Source: CAYQCE01 sp964415885
GTDB lineage: Bacteria; Zixibacteria; MSB-5A5; JAABVY01; JAHJOQ01
Assembly (NCBI GenBank): GCA_964415885.1
Contig: CAYQCE010000010.1
Coordinates: 1 to 64,000, forward strand
Direction: 5' to 3'
Length of the DNA stretch: 64,000 nt
Part shown: one piece after another, positions 26,356 through 34,182 of the stretch
How positions within the stretch are numbered: the stretch's first letter is position 1
How the letters are laid out: each line of letters begins with the position of its first letter
The notes under the pieces: generated by a model
What the model saw: only the letters and a program-made list of their open reading frames with translations
Told to the model about the DNA's origin: nothing
The model's database searches: none
Program-made: the position numbers and the translations under genes

Positions 26356-27231
26356 CTAAGCCAACCGAACTGGCCGGGCCTTTGCTATCAGACACCCGCT
26401 TAACCTTTTGCAAACTACATTGTAGCTTCTCTCGAAACCTTGCATTCGCTCCAATGCAAAAAGCGCCGAACCGGACCCGCTGACAGATACGCAATCAAGA
26501 CCGCTTGAGACAAGGACATCCTTGACTGCTCGTATCTCGGGACTGATCCGAAATACAGCTTCCTCCAAGTCGTTGCTCACCAATCCTAGTAGATCAGATA
26601 TCCCAGTTGTGTAATGCTGTATACTAAATCTACCCGCACGTATTTTCTTTGTCAAGCCATTTCTATGGCTATTATATACGTCCCTTGTCGAGGTTGTCAC
26701 ATTTGGTATAACAAGAATTACGCCATAATCGAGGGGGAGTTTGACGTCTCTTACGGTATCTCCGCGACCTGTCACCTCCGATGATCCCCCGCCCAGAAAG
26801 AACGGCACGTCCGAGCCGAGCTCCGCGCCAACTCTCATCATGTCATCCCTGCTCATTCCAAGCTCGAAGATCACATCTACGACCTTGATAGTCGTTGCGC
26901 AGTTGGAACTGCCTCCCCCGAGGCCGGAACCGGGCGGGATTTGCTTGGTGACCATAACCTTCAACCCGCCCGAGAAACCGCAACGGCGTTTCAACAGGCA
27001 AAATGCCTTCGCGATCAGATTCTGATCGCCTGCTGGAACGTCCTCGCGGTTGCATACGATTGAGATAGTATCCTCGTCCATTCGTCCGAATTCGATCTCG
27101 TCGCAGAAGTCTATGGCTTGCATGAGAGAACGTATCTCATGGTAACCGTCACCGCGTTTGTGGAGGACCTCGAGCGTAAGATTGATCTTAGCGTGAGCGC
27201 GCGCGGTAATCTTGTTTAGAGACTCAGCCAT
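26356..27231 (-). CDS. ispE: 4-diphosphocytidyl-2-C-methyl-D-erythritol kinase
   Basis: A 291-residue GHMP kinase of the MEP isoprenoid pathway, phosphorylating the 2-hydroxyl of CDP-methylerythritol. Motifs are AHAKINLTLEVLHKRGDGYH near the N-terminus, the ATP-binding loop PPGSGLGGGSSNCA, and SVSGSGSALFAL near residue 255. The length matches the family. Its first codons overlap the end of the Wzi-like gene by 16 bases. Confidence 0.95.
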   Translation of the reverse strand: MAESLNKITARAHAKINLTLEVLHKRGDGYHEIRSLMQAIDFCDEIEFGRMDEDTISIVCNREDVPAGDQNLIAKAFCLLKRRCGFSGGLKVMVTKQIPPGSGLGGGSSNCATTIKVVDVIFELGMSRDDMMRVGAELGSDVPFFLGGGSSEVTGRGDTVRDVKLPLDYGVILVIPNVTTSTRDVYNSHRNGLTKKIRAGRFSIQHYTTGISDLLGLVSNDLEEAVFRISPEIRAVKDVLVSSGLDCVSVSGSGSALFALERMQGFERSYNVVCKRLSGCLIAKARPVRLA

Positions 27232-28760
27232 CTCTGGAATTCATAGGATAGACTTAGATTGACGAATGCGGATTGGGTGTCGAGATACGACGGTCTCGGA
27301 TTGTCGAGAGAATAGTACCCGGCGGTCATTGTGGCATTCAGAAGCGAGCCGGTGATGACCTCCGCGCGAACGAAGTTGGACCAGTTACGGAAGACTTTGC
27401 CGGTCGGAAACTTATCATCCTCCGGTACCGGCTGCGGTTGCGCCGATACAGCCTCACCTGCACCTTTGCGAGAATACTCCCCACCTGCCGTTACTGTCAC
27501 GAAGGGTGAAACGGCGTACGAAAGTGAGTAGCGAAGCCTGTCGGCATCCGGTCCGAGAGAGGATCCTATAATCACGTTCTCGTTGAAATACGCGTTCGAA
27601 GGCTTCGACTGACCATAGACCCAGTTACGGAGTTGGGCGTATTGAATATCGGCTCTCAAGTTATTGATTCCCGCAATTCCGAGCCGCGATAAGCCTAAGT
27701 CGAAACCGATTTGCTGCGGTTCGGACACGAAATCTATCTGGAAGTCATCGATCAAAATCTCGCCGTAGAGTCTCGTGTTTTCGAATGGCCACCAGGCAAA
27801 ATCGATTCCCATGTAGATGTTGTCGTTTTTTCTGTTATTCCACTGCTCCCAGTAGTAAGGGAGAAGAGGGATCAGATAGTGTGACTCCTGGTCGCCTTCA
27901 GTGTTGCCGAAGAGTGATGTCTCCGACAGTCCGATTTCGAGATTGTATCTTGGCTTGAAGACGATACGGTGTGCCACGAAATACCTCGTGACAGTCGAGT
28001 CAGTCCGTTCGTAGTAATCGTCCAGTTTCGTGTGGAAAAACTCGAAGCGGAACCGTTTGTAGTCGAAGCTTGCGAAGAGCTGATCGAAGGGCGGGGAGTT
28101 GTCCGATATAAGCAATCTGTCGAAATCACCGGGGCCATACACGCGGAACGATCTGCCATAGCTGAGCGTGACCGCCTTCCACCGGAATGCCAGCGTTGCA
28201 TAATCGAAATACCCGACGAGCCTGTCGTCCCATCGACGGCCCTTGAAAAATGAGTCGCGATCGCCGTCGCTGTCGATTCGGCCTCGCAGCATGAGCGAGA
28301 ACATATCTTTATAATTGGCAGCGATCTCCTGCTTGAGGCCGATCCTGTGAAGCGGCTGCATGCTGTCGGCGGCTTCGGGGAGATAGTAGGGCGTTGTTTT
28401 CAGGCGAAGCTCGAGTTCGGAGAACGGTTCTGCTCGATATAGATAGCGATGGTTGAATTCTTTACGAGCGTTGGCAATCTGCCACTCAATTGCACGATGG
28501 TCGGTGCGGGATGGATCGTATCGGTTCAGAAGCCGTTCGATGTCTTCTCTCCAGTATGGTCTGGACGATATCTTGAAATCATGATCCGCCGGTGGATTCA
28601 GAAATGTCCAGTCGAGGGTGCGATAGACCCAACTGTCGGTTGGAACGGGAGAGAGGTCAATTGCGTACGCGCGTCCTGCAGGATAGAAGAAGAAAATTGC
28701 GATCGATGTCAGTAGTGCGAAGTGGAACCACCCCGCAGCTTTGTATCTGAAACTGGTCAT
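27216..28760 (-). CDS. Wzi-like outer-membrane beta-barrel protein, copy A
   Basis: A 514-residue protein with a signal peptide (about 1-33, LLTSIAIFFFYPAGRAYA). The rest alternates polar and aromatic residues as in a beta-barrel and ends in a Phe/Trp-containing strand (YEFQRWLSL). It aligns along its length to the protein at 37546-39087 (shared: YGR/FGRD near the middle, GLSES/GLSET, YGE-L-DDFQI), and both resemble the Wzi capsule-assembly family. Wzi in E. coli is an 18-strand outer-membrane lectin that anchors K30 capsule. The ATG overlaps the preceding stop (ATGA), so it is coupled to the channel remnant. Confidence 0.65.
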   Translation of the reverse strand: MTSFRYKAAGWFHFALLTSIAIFFFYPAGRAYAIDLSPVPTDSWVYRTLDWTFLNPPADHDFKISSRPYWREDIERLLNRYDPSRTDHRAIEWQIANARKEFNHRYLYRAEPFSELELRLKTTPYYLPEAADSMQPLHRIGLKQEIAANYKDMFSLMLRGRIDSDGDRDSFFKGRRWDDRLVGYFDYATLAFRWKAVTLSYGRSFRVYGPGDFDRLLISDNSPPFDQLFASFDYKRFRFEFFHTKLDDYYERTDSTVTRYFVAHRIVFKPRYNLEIGLSETSLFGNTEGDQESHYLIPLLPYYWEQWNNRKNDNIYMGIDFAWWPFENTRLYGEILIDDFQIDFVSEPQQIGFDLGLSRLGIAGINNLRADIQYAQLRNWVYGQSKPSNAYFNENVIIGSSLGPDADRLRYSLSYAVSPFVTVTAGGEYSRKGAGEAVSAQPQPVPEDDKFPTGKVFRNWSNFVRAEVITGSLLNATMTAGYYSLDNPRPSYLDTQSAFVNLSLSYEFQRWLSL

Positions 28761-29070
28761 TTCGCCTCGATATAGTCATCCAGCTCGGATAATCGTTCAC
28801 CCTTGCCGATGATAATCAGCTTGTCGCCGGCGGATATAACCGTATTCGCCGAAGGGTTGATTATCAGTTCCTGATCTTCCTTCTTGCGTCCCACGACCAT
28901 GATGCCGAGATTCTCTCGCAGTTTCGAATCTTTTAGTGCTACCCCATCCACGCGTGAGTCCTCGCCTTGTCGACAATCACATATCCGACAACGCCGAAGA
29001 TGAGGATGAAGAGCATGAGATAGAGGCCGGCCTTCAGCCGTCCTTCCGGTCCGAGCGAGTCTGATCTCAT
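28757..29070 (-). pseudogene. K+ channel remnant with internal deletion (TM1 plus TrkA-C)
   Basis: Two pieces of one gene in different frames. The first (ATG 29070 to TAG 28939, 43 codons) reads LKAGLYLMLFILIFGVVGYV, a first membrane helix like that of MthK-type channels. The second (28951-28757, in another frame) reads LKDSKLRENLGIMVVGRKKE... NPSANTVISAGDKLIIIG, a typical TrkA-C (RCK-C) regulatory domain to its natural end. The second helix, pore filter and RCK-N domain, roughly 240 residues, are absent. The join lies near 28950. The ATG overlaps the hydrolase stop and the TGA overlaps the Wzi-like start, so the ends of the original gene are intact within the operon. Confidence 0.7.
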
Positions 29071-29843
29071 CTAACTCCTCTTACGAATTCTGCAATCGTC
29101 TCATTCACCATATCCGGGCTTTCGAAATTCGCGAGATGTCCGCAGTTTACCGATACAATGCTCGCGTTGGGAAGCCGGGTGCTCAACTGCTCCGATATCG
29201 GTCTGAACTCACTGTCACCGGTACCGGAAATCAGTAGAGTGGGCGCGACGACATCGGTGCATTCCGCGTAGTCATCTGTGTCGTCATATTTCGGATTCGG
29301 ATCGAGCCACGGCGCACAGGAGAAGTTATCTATCATTCTACACAGTTTCCTCCACCGATCCGGATCGAATTTGACCGATTCGAACAGGCGGAAATTCTTC
29401 CAGGCCTCCCTAGCGGCGTCCCGTCCCTCGCCTCTTGCGATCTTGTAGAGATTCGGCCACGACTCGAAAGATGTGTAGCCCGCGATGTGAGTGCCGATCA
29501 ACGTCAACGATCGGACATTTTCGCGGTGATCTTTCGCGTATTTGAACGCCACCGCACCGCCCATCGATAGTCCGACCAAATGGACCGGCGGATCACAGCA
29601 GGCTTCGATTAGAGCTTCGAGATCATCCGCATAGTCGCGATAGGAGTACCCGGTTTCAGGGGCGTCGGACATGCCGTGCCCGCGCAGGTCATAGCAGACA
29701 GTCTCGTACACATTTGCCAGCGCAAGTGTCTGTTCGTCCCAGATCGATAGATCGAGGCCGAGGCCGTGCACGAAGACTATCGGCTCGCCGACGCCGTCAA
29801 TCCTGATGAATGTCTCTATTCCGTTGGTTTTTTCGTATGGCAT
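29067..29843 (-). CDS. Alpha/beta-fold hydrolase
   Basis: A 258-residue hydrolase. The oxyanion segment FVHGLGLDLSIW, YDLRGHGMSD and the nucleophile elbow GLSMGGAVA are canonical; the triad is completed by an Asp in the LLISGTGDSEFRP region and His in GHLANFESP. Overall wording is like 3-oxoadipate enol-lactonases and esterases; the substrate cannot be told. It starts 9 bases after alr and its TGA overlaps the ATG of the channel remnant. Confidence 0.85.
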   Translation of the reverse strand: MPYEKTNGIETFIRIDGVGEPIVFVHGLGLDLSIWDEQTLALANVYETVCYDLRGHGMSDAPETGYSYRDYADDLEALIEACCDPPVHLVGLSMGGAVAFKYAKDHRENVRSLTLIGTHIAGYTSFESWPNLYKIARGEGRDAAREAWKNFRLFESVKFDPDRWRKLCRMIDNFSCAPWLDPNPKYDDTDDYAECTDVVAPTLLISGTGDSEFRPISEQLSTRLPNASIVSVNCGHLANFESPDMVNETIAEFVRGVR

Positions 29844-29852
29844 GGTTTTTCC

Positions 29853-31016
29853 CTATTCAACTACGACTCGCGGTAGAAGCGGGTTGATGCGCGCGACTAT
29901 TTCGTAGTTTATCGTACCCGCCCACTCGGCGAGCTGATCGGCGGAAACGCGCTCATCTCCCTGAGTACCGAGCAAGACTACCTCATCTTCGAGTGCGACG
30001 TCGGGAATATGGGTGACGTCGACCATGAATATATTCATACAAATTCGTCCGCGTACCGGTGCTCTCTTTCCGCGAATCAGCACATGTGCGATGTTCGACA
30101 GCTTGCGATCGTATCCGTCGAAGTATCCGAGTGGAATGATACCAATCCGCGAATCGGATGTAGTTCGGTAGGTGCATCCATAGCCGATATAGTCACCGGC
30201 CGGGACCTCCTTTATCTGAGAAACTATCGATTTCCAAGTCAGAGCGGGGCGCAGAAGAGAATTCTTCTTGTTCGACATCAGATACGACAGATATGTCTGC
30301 TTTGACGGCCACAGGCCGTAGAGCGATATTCCGAAACGGATCATGTCGAAATGTGTCTCCTCGAACAGGAGAGAGGCCGCCGACGACGCCGTGTGCTTGA
30401 TAGGGATGTCGATCTCGCGCTGGCGGAATATCCTCAAGAGTTCCTTGTACTCTGTTAGCTGCTTTCGAGCAAACGAGTGATCAGTCGTGTCTTCTATATT
30501 TGCGAAGTGCATCGACGCCCCCTCGATCAGAATTCCGGGGTGCTTTTTCATCTGGTCCAGAAATAATGGTAGCCGCTCACGGTCTATCCCCTGTCGATTC
30601 GTGCCGGTCTCGAGCTTGATATGGATATAGGCCTTTCTGCCACTGTCTTCTGTCAATTTCGCCAGCGTTTCGATAGTTTCCGAGTTATAAACCGTGAGTC
30701 GCCATTCCCGTTCAACGGCGTAGTCGAGTTGATCGAGAGGCACGTGACCGAGGATCAGAATCGGAATATCGTGACTTTCGGCGCAGAGTGTATCGGCCTC
30801 GTCGATCGAATGAACGGCGAAGAATCTGACGACTTCGTCTTTCAGAATCTCGAGCATCTGCGCATAACCGTGCCCATAGGCACACGCCTTCAATACCGGT
30901 GCAATGGAGACATTGCTCCCAACGATGTGCCTTATGGTTTTCAGATTGTGAAGTATCGCCGAACGGGAGACTTCTAAACGGTTACACGATGTTACCTGGC
31001 TGAAACGGGTTATCAT
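29853..31016 (-). CDS. alr: Alanine racemase
   Basis: A 387-residue PLP enzyme converting L- to D-alanine for peptidoglycan. The PLP lysine is K43 in PVLKACAYGHGY (the usual Asn of KANAYGHG is Cys here). The catalytic tyrosine is in YIGYGCTYRT and the dimer-contact segment RGRICMNIFMVDVTH is present. The length is typical. It is first in a run of overlapping minus-strand genes down to spoVG. Confidence 0.93.
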   Translation of the reverse strand: MITRFSQVTSCNRLEVSRSAILHNLKTIRHIVGSNVSIAPVLKACAYGHGYAQMLEILKDEVVRFFAVHSIDEADTLCAESHDIPILILGHVPLDQLDYAVEREWRLTVYNSETIETLAKLTEDSGRKAYIHIKLETGTNRQGIDRERLPLFLDQMKKHPGILIEGASMHFANIEDTTDHSFARKQLTEYKELLRIFRQREIDIPIKHTASSAASLLFEETHFDMIRFGISLYGLWPSKQTYLSYLMSNKKNSLLRPALTWKSIVSQIKEVPAGDYIGYGCTYRTTSDSRIGIIPLGYFDGYDRKLSNIAHVLIRGKRAPVRGRICMNIFMVDVTHIPDVALEDEVVLLGTQGDERVSADQLAEWAGTINYEIVARINPLLPRVVVE

Positions 31017-31111
31017 AGCGGTCTAAAGTAATGAGGCTGAGGGGGGACGGTCAACCAATACTTAATCTGGCGCAGTTGTTAGGTAAGCCGGAACTAAGTC
31101 TGTTCGTAATT

Positions 31112-32143
31112 TCAGGCGACGACGTCGAGGGTTTTTAGATCGGGATAGCCAGACAATCCGAGCTGCGAATCTGAAGGAGCAGTGGAAGAGGAACCAATGT
31201 CGCCGGAGAGACTTCCCATTACTTTCGAAACCCTGCCGAAGAAACTCTCGATTGCGCCTGTAAAGCTATTCCGTGCGGCTTCGATAACACCCGGTGAGAA
31301 TCCGGACATGTGCTCGATCTGATCGAAAAACTTGTCTACGTTGGCTCTCAGATCGCTCTCGAAACCTTCGAGATAGTTCTCCACGGCATCGAAGAAGACC
31401 CCAAGGCTGGATTCGGTCGACTTGTCAACGAGCTCGCGAGTCGAATCGAGATAGCCGGTCATTTTGTCGGAATGTCCCGCGTCGATTCGTTCTGCCTGAT
31501 TGAGAAAGCGGGTGAACTTATGGAAATCAAAGGATGCATCTTTAGTATAGCGAAGCTGAAACGACCGAACGGTCTGAACAAATCTCTGCCTCACCCTGCC
31601 ATGACCGCCGTCGTTGCGGGGCTCTGAGTTGCCGAGAATCGACTTTGAGTTCAGCCCATACTTGCGGAGAGCGTTTGCCAGATGTGCGAGACGGCTTCGA
31701 GACGATCCGCCGCCTTCAACCGATGTCTCAGATACAGTTATCTCATCAGTACCTTCCGCTGAGAAATCTGCGTGTATTCCGAAGCTTCCTTTGACTATGT
31801 GATTAATCGCTTCTGCTGCTCCGAGCTCGCCGCTCTCGACCTTCTTCGCAACAGCGCTGATGAAACTAAAGTCGAACTGAAGATTCAGTTTCAGGTCGAG
31901 CGATGTTTTTCTTGTGTATGACGATGACTCGGTGCGGGATGAGTGTGCGGGATCCGGTCTTGCTGCCGCGAGGTTTCGATTTGAGAGGTCGACGCTGTCA
32001 CGCCGTCGCGACAACCAGTCTCGCCCGCGTGACGCATCACGCAGCGATTGCGGCAGCCCGGCTCTGCGTCCGAGATAGTCCGGCGCGTTCAGCCTGTTCG
32101 GCAGGCTGTTTAGGTTGGCAAATGAGAATCCTGAGTCGCGCAT
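31112..32143 (-). CDS. Unknown protein after CheV
   Basis: A 343-residue soluble protein of no family I recognise. Residues 1-85 are rich in Arg, Ser and Asn and probably disordered. A repeated pattern follows: FSFISAVAKKVESGELGAAEAINHIV, then SFQLRYTKDASFDFHKF. A mostly helical C-terminal half (VFFDAVENYLEGFESDLRANVDKFFDQI) looks like a coiled-coil or bundle. No signal peptide or membrane helix. GGAGA lies before the ATG. It follows the CheV-like gene by 15 bases, so a signalling, motility or surface-behaviour role is possible by context only. Confidence 0.6.
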   Translation of the reverse strand: MRDSGFSFANLNSLPNRLNAPDYLGRRAGLPQSLRDASRGRDWLSRRRDSVDLSNRNLAAARPDPAHSSRTESSSYTRKTSLDLKLNLQFDFSFISAVAKKVESGELGAAEAINHIVKGSFGIHADFSAEGTDEITVSETSVEGGGSSRSRLAHLANALRKYGLNSKSILGNSEPRNDGGHGRVRQRFVQTVRSFQLRYTKDASFDFHKFTRFLNQAERIDAGHSDKMTGYLDSTRELVDKSTESSLGVFFDAVENYLEGFESDLRANVDKFFDQIEHMSGFSPGVIEAARNSFTGAIESFFGRVSKVMGSLSGDIGSSSTAPSDSQLGLSGYPDLKTLDVVA

Positions 32144-32158
32144 CTATGATTCTCCGTT

Positions 32159-33076
32159 CTATACCTTTTCTTCGGCGGTTTCGATCGGGGCAGTAAGCTC
32201 TTCCACCTTCCTCAGCAACTCGTCGATATTTAGTTTTGTTATATGCGCGTTAGCTTTCAAATACTGCGCACGCGCCTTCATCCCTATATCGCCAATCGAC
32301 GAATATACGATAACCGGCAGATCTTTGAATTTCTCGGTATTCCTGAGTGCGCAGGTCAGCGCGAGGCCGTCCATTTGCGGCATCTCGACATCTGAGATAA
32401 CGAGATCGAATCGCCCGCCATTCTCGATAGCGCTGAGGGCTTCACGACCGTCATTGGTGGCGACCACTTCGAAGCCGAGCTCGGTGAATTCCGTCTCGAG
32501 CATGCTCCGGACCGACGGTGAATCCTCCGAGATGAGAATTCGCTTACCCTCTCCGGTTACATTCATCCGAGCGCTCTTGTCGAGTTCCCGTCCCCGGAGA
32601 TGCGGGCATATGTCGAGAATGATCGTTTCGTAGTCCAGCATGAGGATCATCCGGTCTTCGGTAGGTTTGACAATGCCTATAACATAGCGGTGATCAAACC
32701 CTTTGAGTACGCCCTGAGCGTCTATGACATCTTCCCAGTGGAAGTGATGTATCCAATCGACCCTGTCGACCCAGAAGCCGTTTGTTACGGAGAAGAACTC
32801 GGTGATAAGAACCTTGCGCTTGGCCTTGTCCTCATCGGTCTGAGGCAGACCGAGAAAGTGTGCCAGATCAATTACCGGCACCACCATGTCACGGTCACGG
32901 AACATACCGGTCACACTTGGGTGCGACTCCGGAGAGGCTGTGAAGCATGACATATCCTTTACGATTTTGCTGACCTTGAGAATGTTGATTCCGAATGATC
33001 TGTCACCAATTCGGTACTCGAGCACCCTTAGTTCGTTTGATCCGGATTTTAGATAGGATTCGGCTTCGAGTTTCAT
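32159..33076 (-). CDS. CheV-like protein (CheW domain plus receiver)
   Basis: A 305-residue two-domain protein. Residues 1-165 form a CheW-like coupling domain (LRVLEYRIGDRSFGINILKV, VIDLAHFLGLP). Residues about 175-295 form a response-regulator receiver with the acidic pocket RILISEDSP, the phosphoacceptor in VISDVEMPQMDG and the conserved Lys region near the end (YLKANAHITKLN). The order is that of CheV, which couples chemoreceptors to CheA and buffers signalling. The ATG at 33076 is preceded by AGGAGGA; a longer frame exists upstream but overlaps the kinase. No other chemotaxis genes are in the window. Confidence 0.88.
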   Translation of the reverse strand: MKLEAESYLKSGSNELRVLEYRIGDRSFGINILKVSKIVKDMSCFTASPESHPSVTGMFRDRDMVVPVIDLAHFLGLPQTDEDKAKRKVLITEFFSVTNGFWVDRVDWIHHFHWEDVIDAQGVLKGFDHRYVIGIVKPTEDRMILMLDYETIILDICPHLRGRELDKSARMNVTGEGKRILISEDSPSVRSMLETEFTELGFEVVATNDGREALSAIENGGRFDLVISDVEMPQMDGLALTCALRNTEKFKDLPVIVYSSIGDIGMKARAQYLKANAHITKLNIDELLRKVEELTAPIETAEEKV

Positions 33077-33078
33077 GT

Positions 33079-33828
33079 CTATCCTCCTGCTGGCACGGTG
33101 AATAAGAACCTGCCGCCGCTTTCCGGAGCATTTTCGGCCCACACTTTTCCTCCGAAAGCCTCCGTTGCCAGACGGCAGAAATAAAGCCCCAGCCCTACAC
33201 CGCGATGTCTTCTTTCCTTCCTCAACTTGATCTGCTCGTATTTAGTGAATAGCACTTCAGGATCGATGTCGCCGAATCCGTCCCCGCCGTCGGTTATCGA
33301 TATGACGAGATTGTCATTTGCGGGAGTGACTTTTACGCGAATTGTACCACCGCGCGGTGTATGACGCACTGCGTTGAAGAGCAGGTTGTCCATGACACGG
33401 GATACGAGATCGCGATCGGCGGATACAATGAACCCTTCCGGCTGCGTGTCTACGACGATCGATGTGTCGTTTTCCGCCGCGAACCCGGATGCCATCAGAA
33501 TTGTCTCATTCAGCAGCGGCGCTATGTCGAATTTCTCGATTTCGACAGGCAGGCCAACATGCTCGGCCTTGGCCGCGGCCATCACGTCCTGAAGAATCGT
33601 CTCCGCGCGCTGCAGCGCCATCTTCGTGCTCGCCACGAGACGCTGATGTAATTCCTTGCTCGAGTCGTACCGGTTGTTCTCGAGGAGGCGGAGGATGCTT
33701 CTCATCGACGCGATCGGTCCCTCGAGATCGTGCAGAAGCAGCGACGCCATATCGAGAAAGACGTCCTGTGCTTTGCCATCGGTCTGACTCTGATCGGGAG
33801 ATTTCTTCTTGCGTAGCCTGGATTCCAT
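33079..33828 (-). CDS. Soluble sensor-less histidine kinase
   Basis: A 249-residue histidine kinase with no membrane helix and no recognisable sensor domain. The phosphoacceptor is H33 in MASLLLHDLEGPIASM; ATP-binding boxes are NLLFNAVRHTP (N), DGGDGFGDID (G1) and GVGLGLYFCR (G2). It could receive its input through another protein. The stop is 2 bases before the CheV-like start and the two are probably one operon, so the receiver of the CheV-like protein is a natural phosphate target (inference). Confidence 0.88.
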   Translation of the reverse strand: MESRLRKKKSPDQSQTDGKAQDVFLDMASLLLHDLEGPIASMRSILRLLENNRYDSSKELHQRLVASTKMALQRAETILQDVMAAAKAEHVGLPVEIEKFDIAPLLNETILMASGFAAENDTSIVVDTQPEGFIVSADRDLVSRVMDNLLFNAVRHTPRGGTIRVKVTPANDNLVISITDGGDGFGDIDPEVLFTKYEQIKLRKERRHRGVGLGLYFCRLATEAFGGKVWAENAPESGGRFLFTVPAGG

Positions 33829-34182
33829 TCGTAAACAGTCTCAATCTGTGTCTGTTTTTTTGTCCCCTCTGCCGGGCAGCCATTCTCTTAGTTTATCGGG
33901 ATGACGGAGCTTTTCTTGATTTGGCTTAACGAACGAAATCTGTTGTGACGCAATACGTTCCCTTGTGAAACGAGGGCACGGGCTAAAGGGGGGACTTCAT
34001 GGACTCTCATATCCTCCTTGAGGGCTAAATGCTTCAATTCGGCTTGGCGATCGAGAATTCCAGGGAATAAGCCATCGGCTCGATTGTCTGATACGCAACC
34101 GACAGACAATCCGTGCGGATAGCGGGATGGAACTTGGGACCTGAACTCGCCGACTGATAAGTGGGCTATCTACGGAGGTGCA
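33829..34182. other. Divergent intergenic region
   Basis: About 350 bases between the kinase (-) and the VWA gene (+). No frame or RNA gene is apparent. Both promoters should lie here. A strong GGAGG at 34174-34178 serves the VWA gene. Confidence 0.5.
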
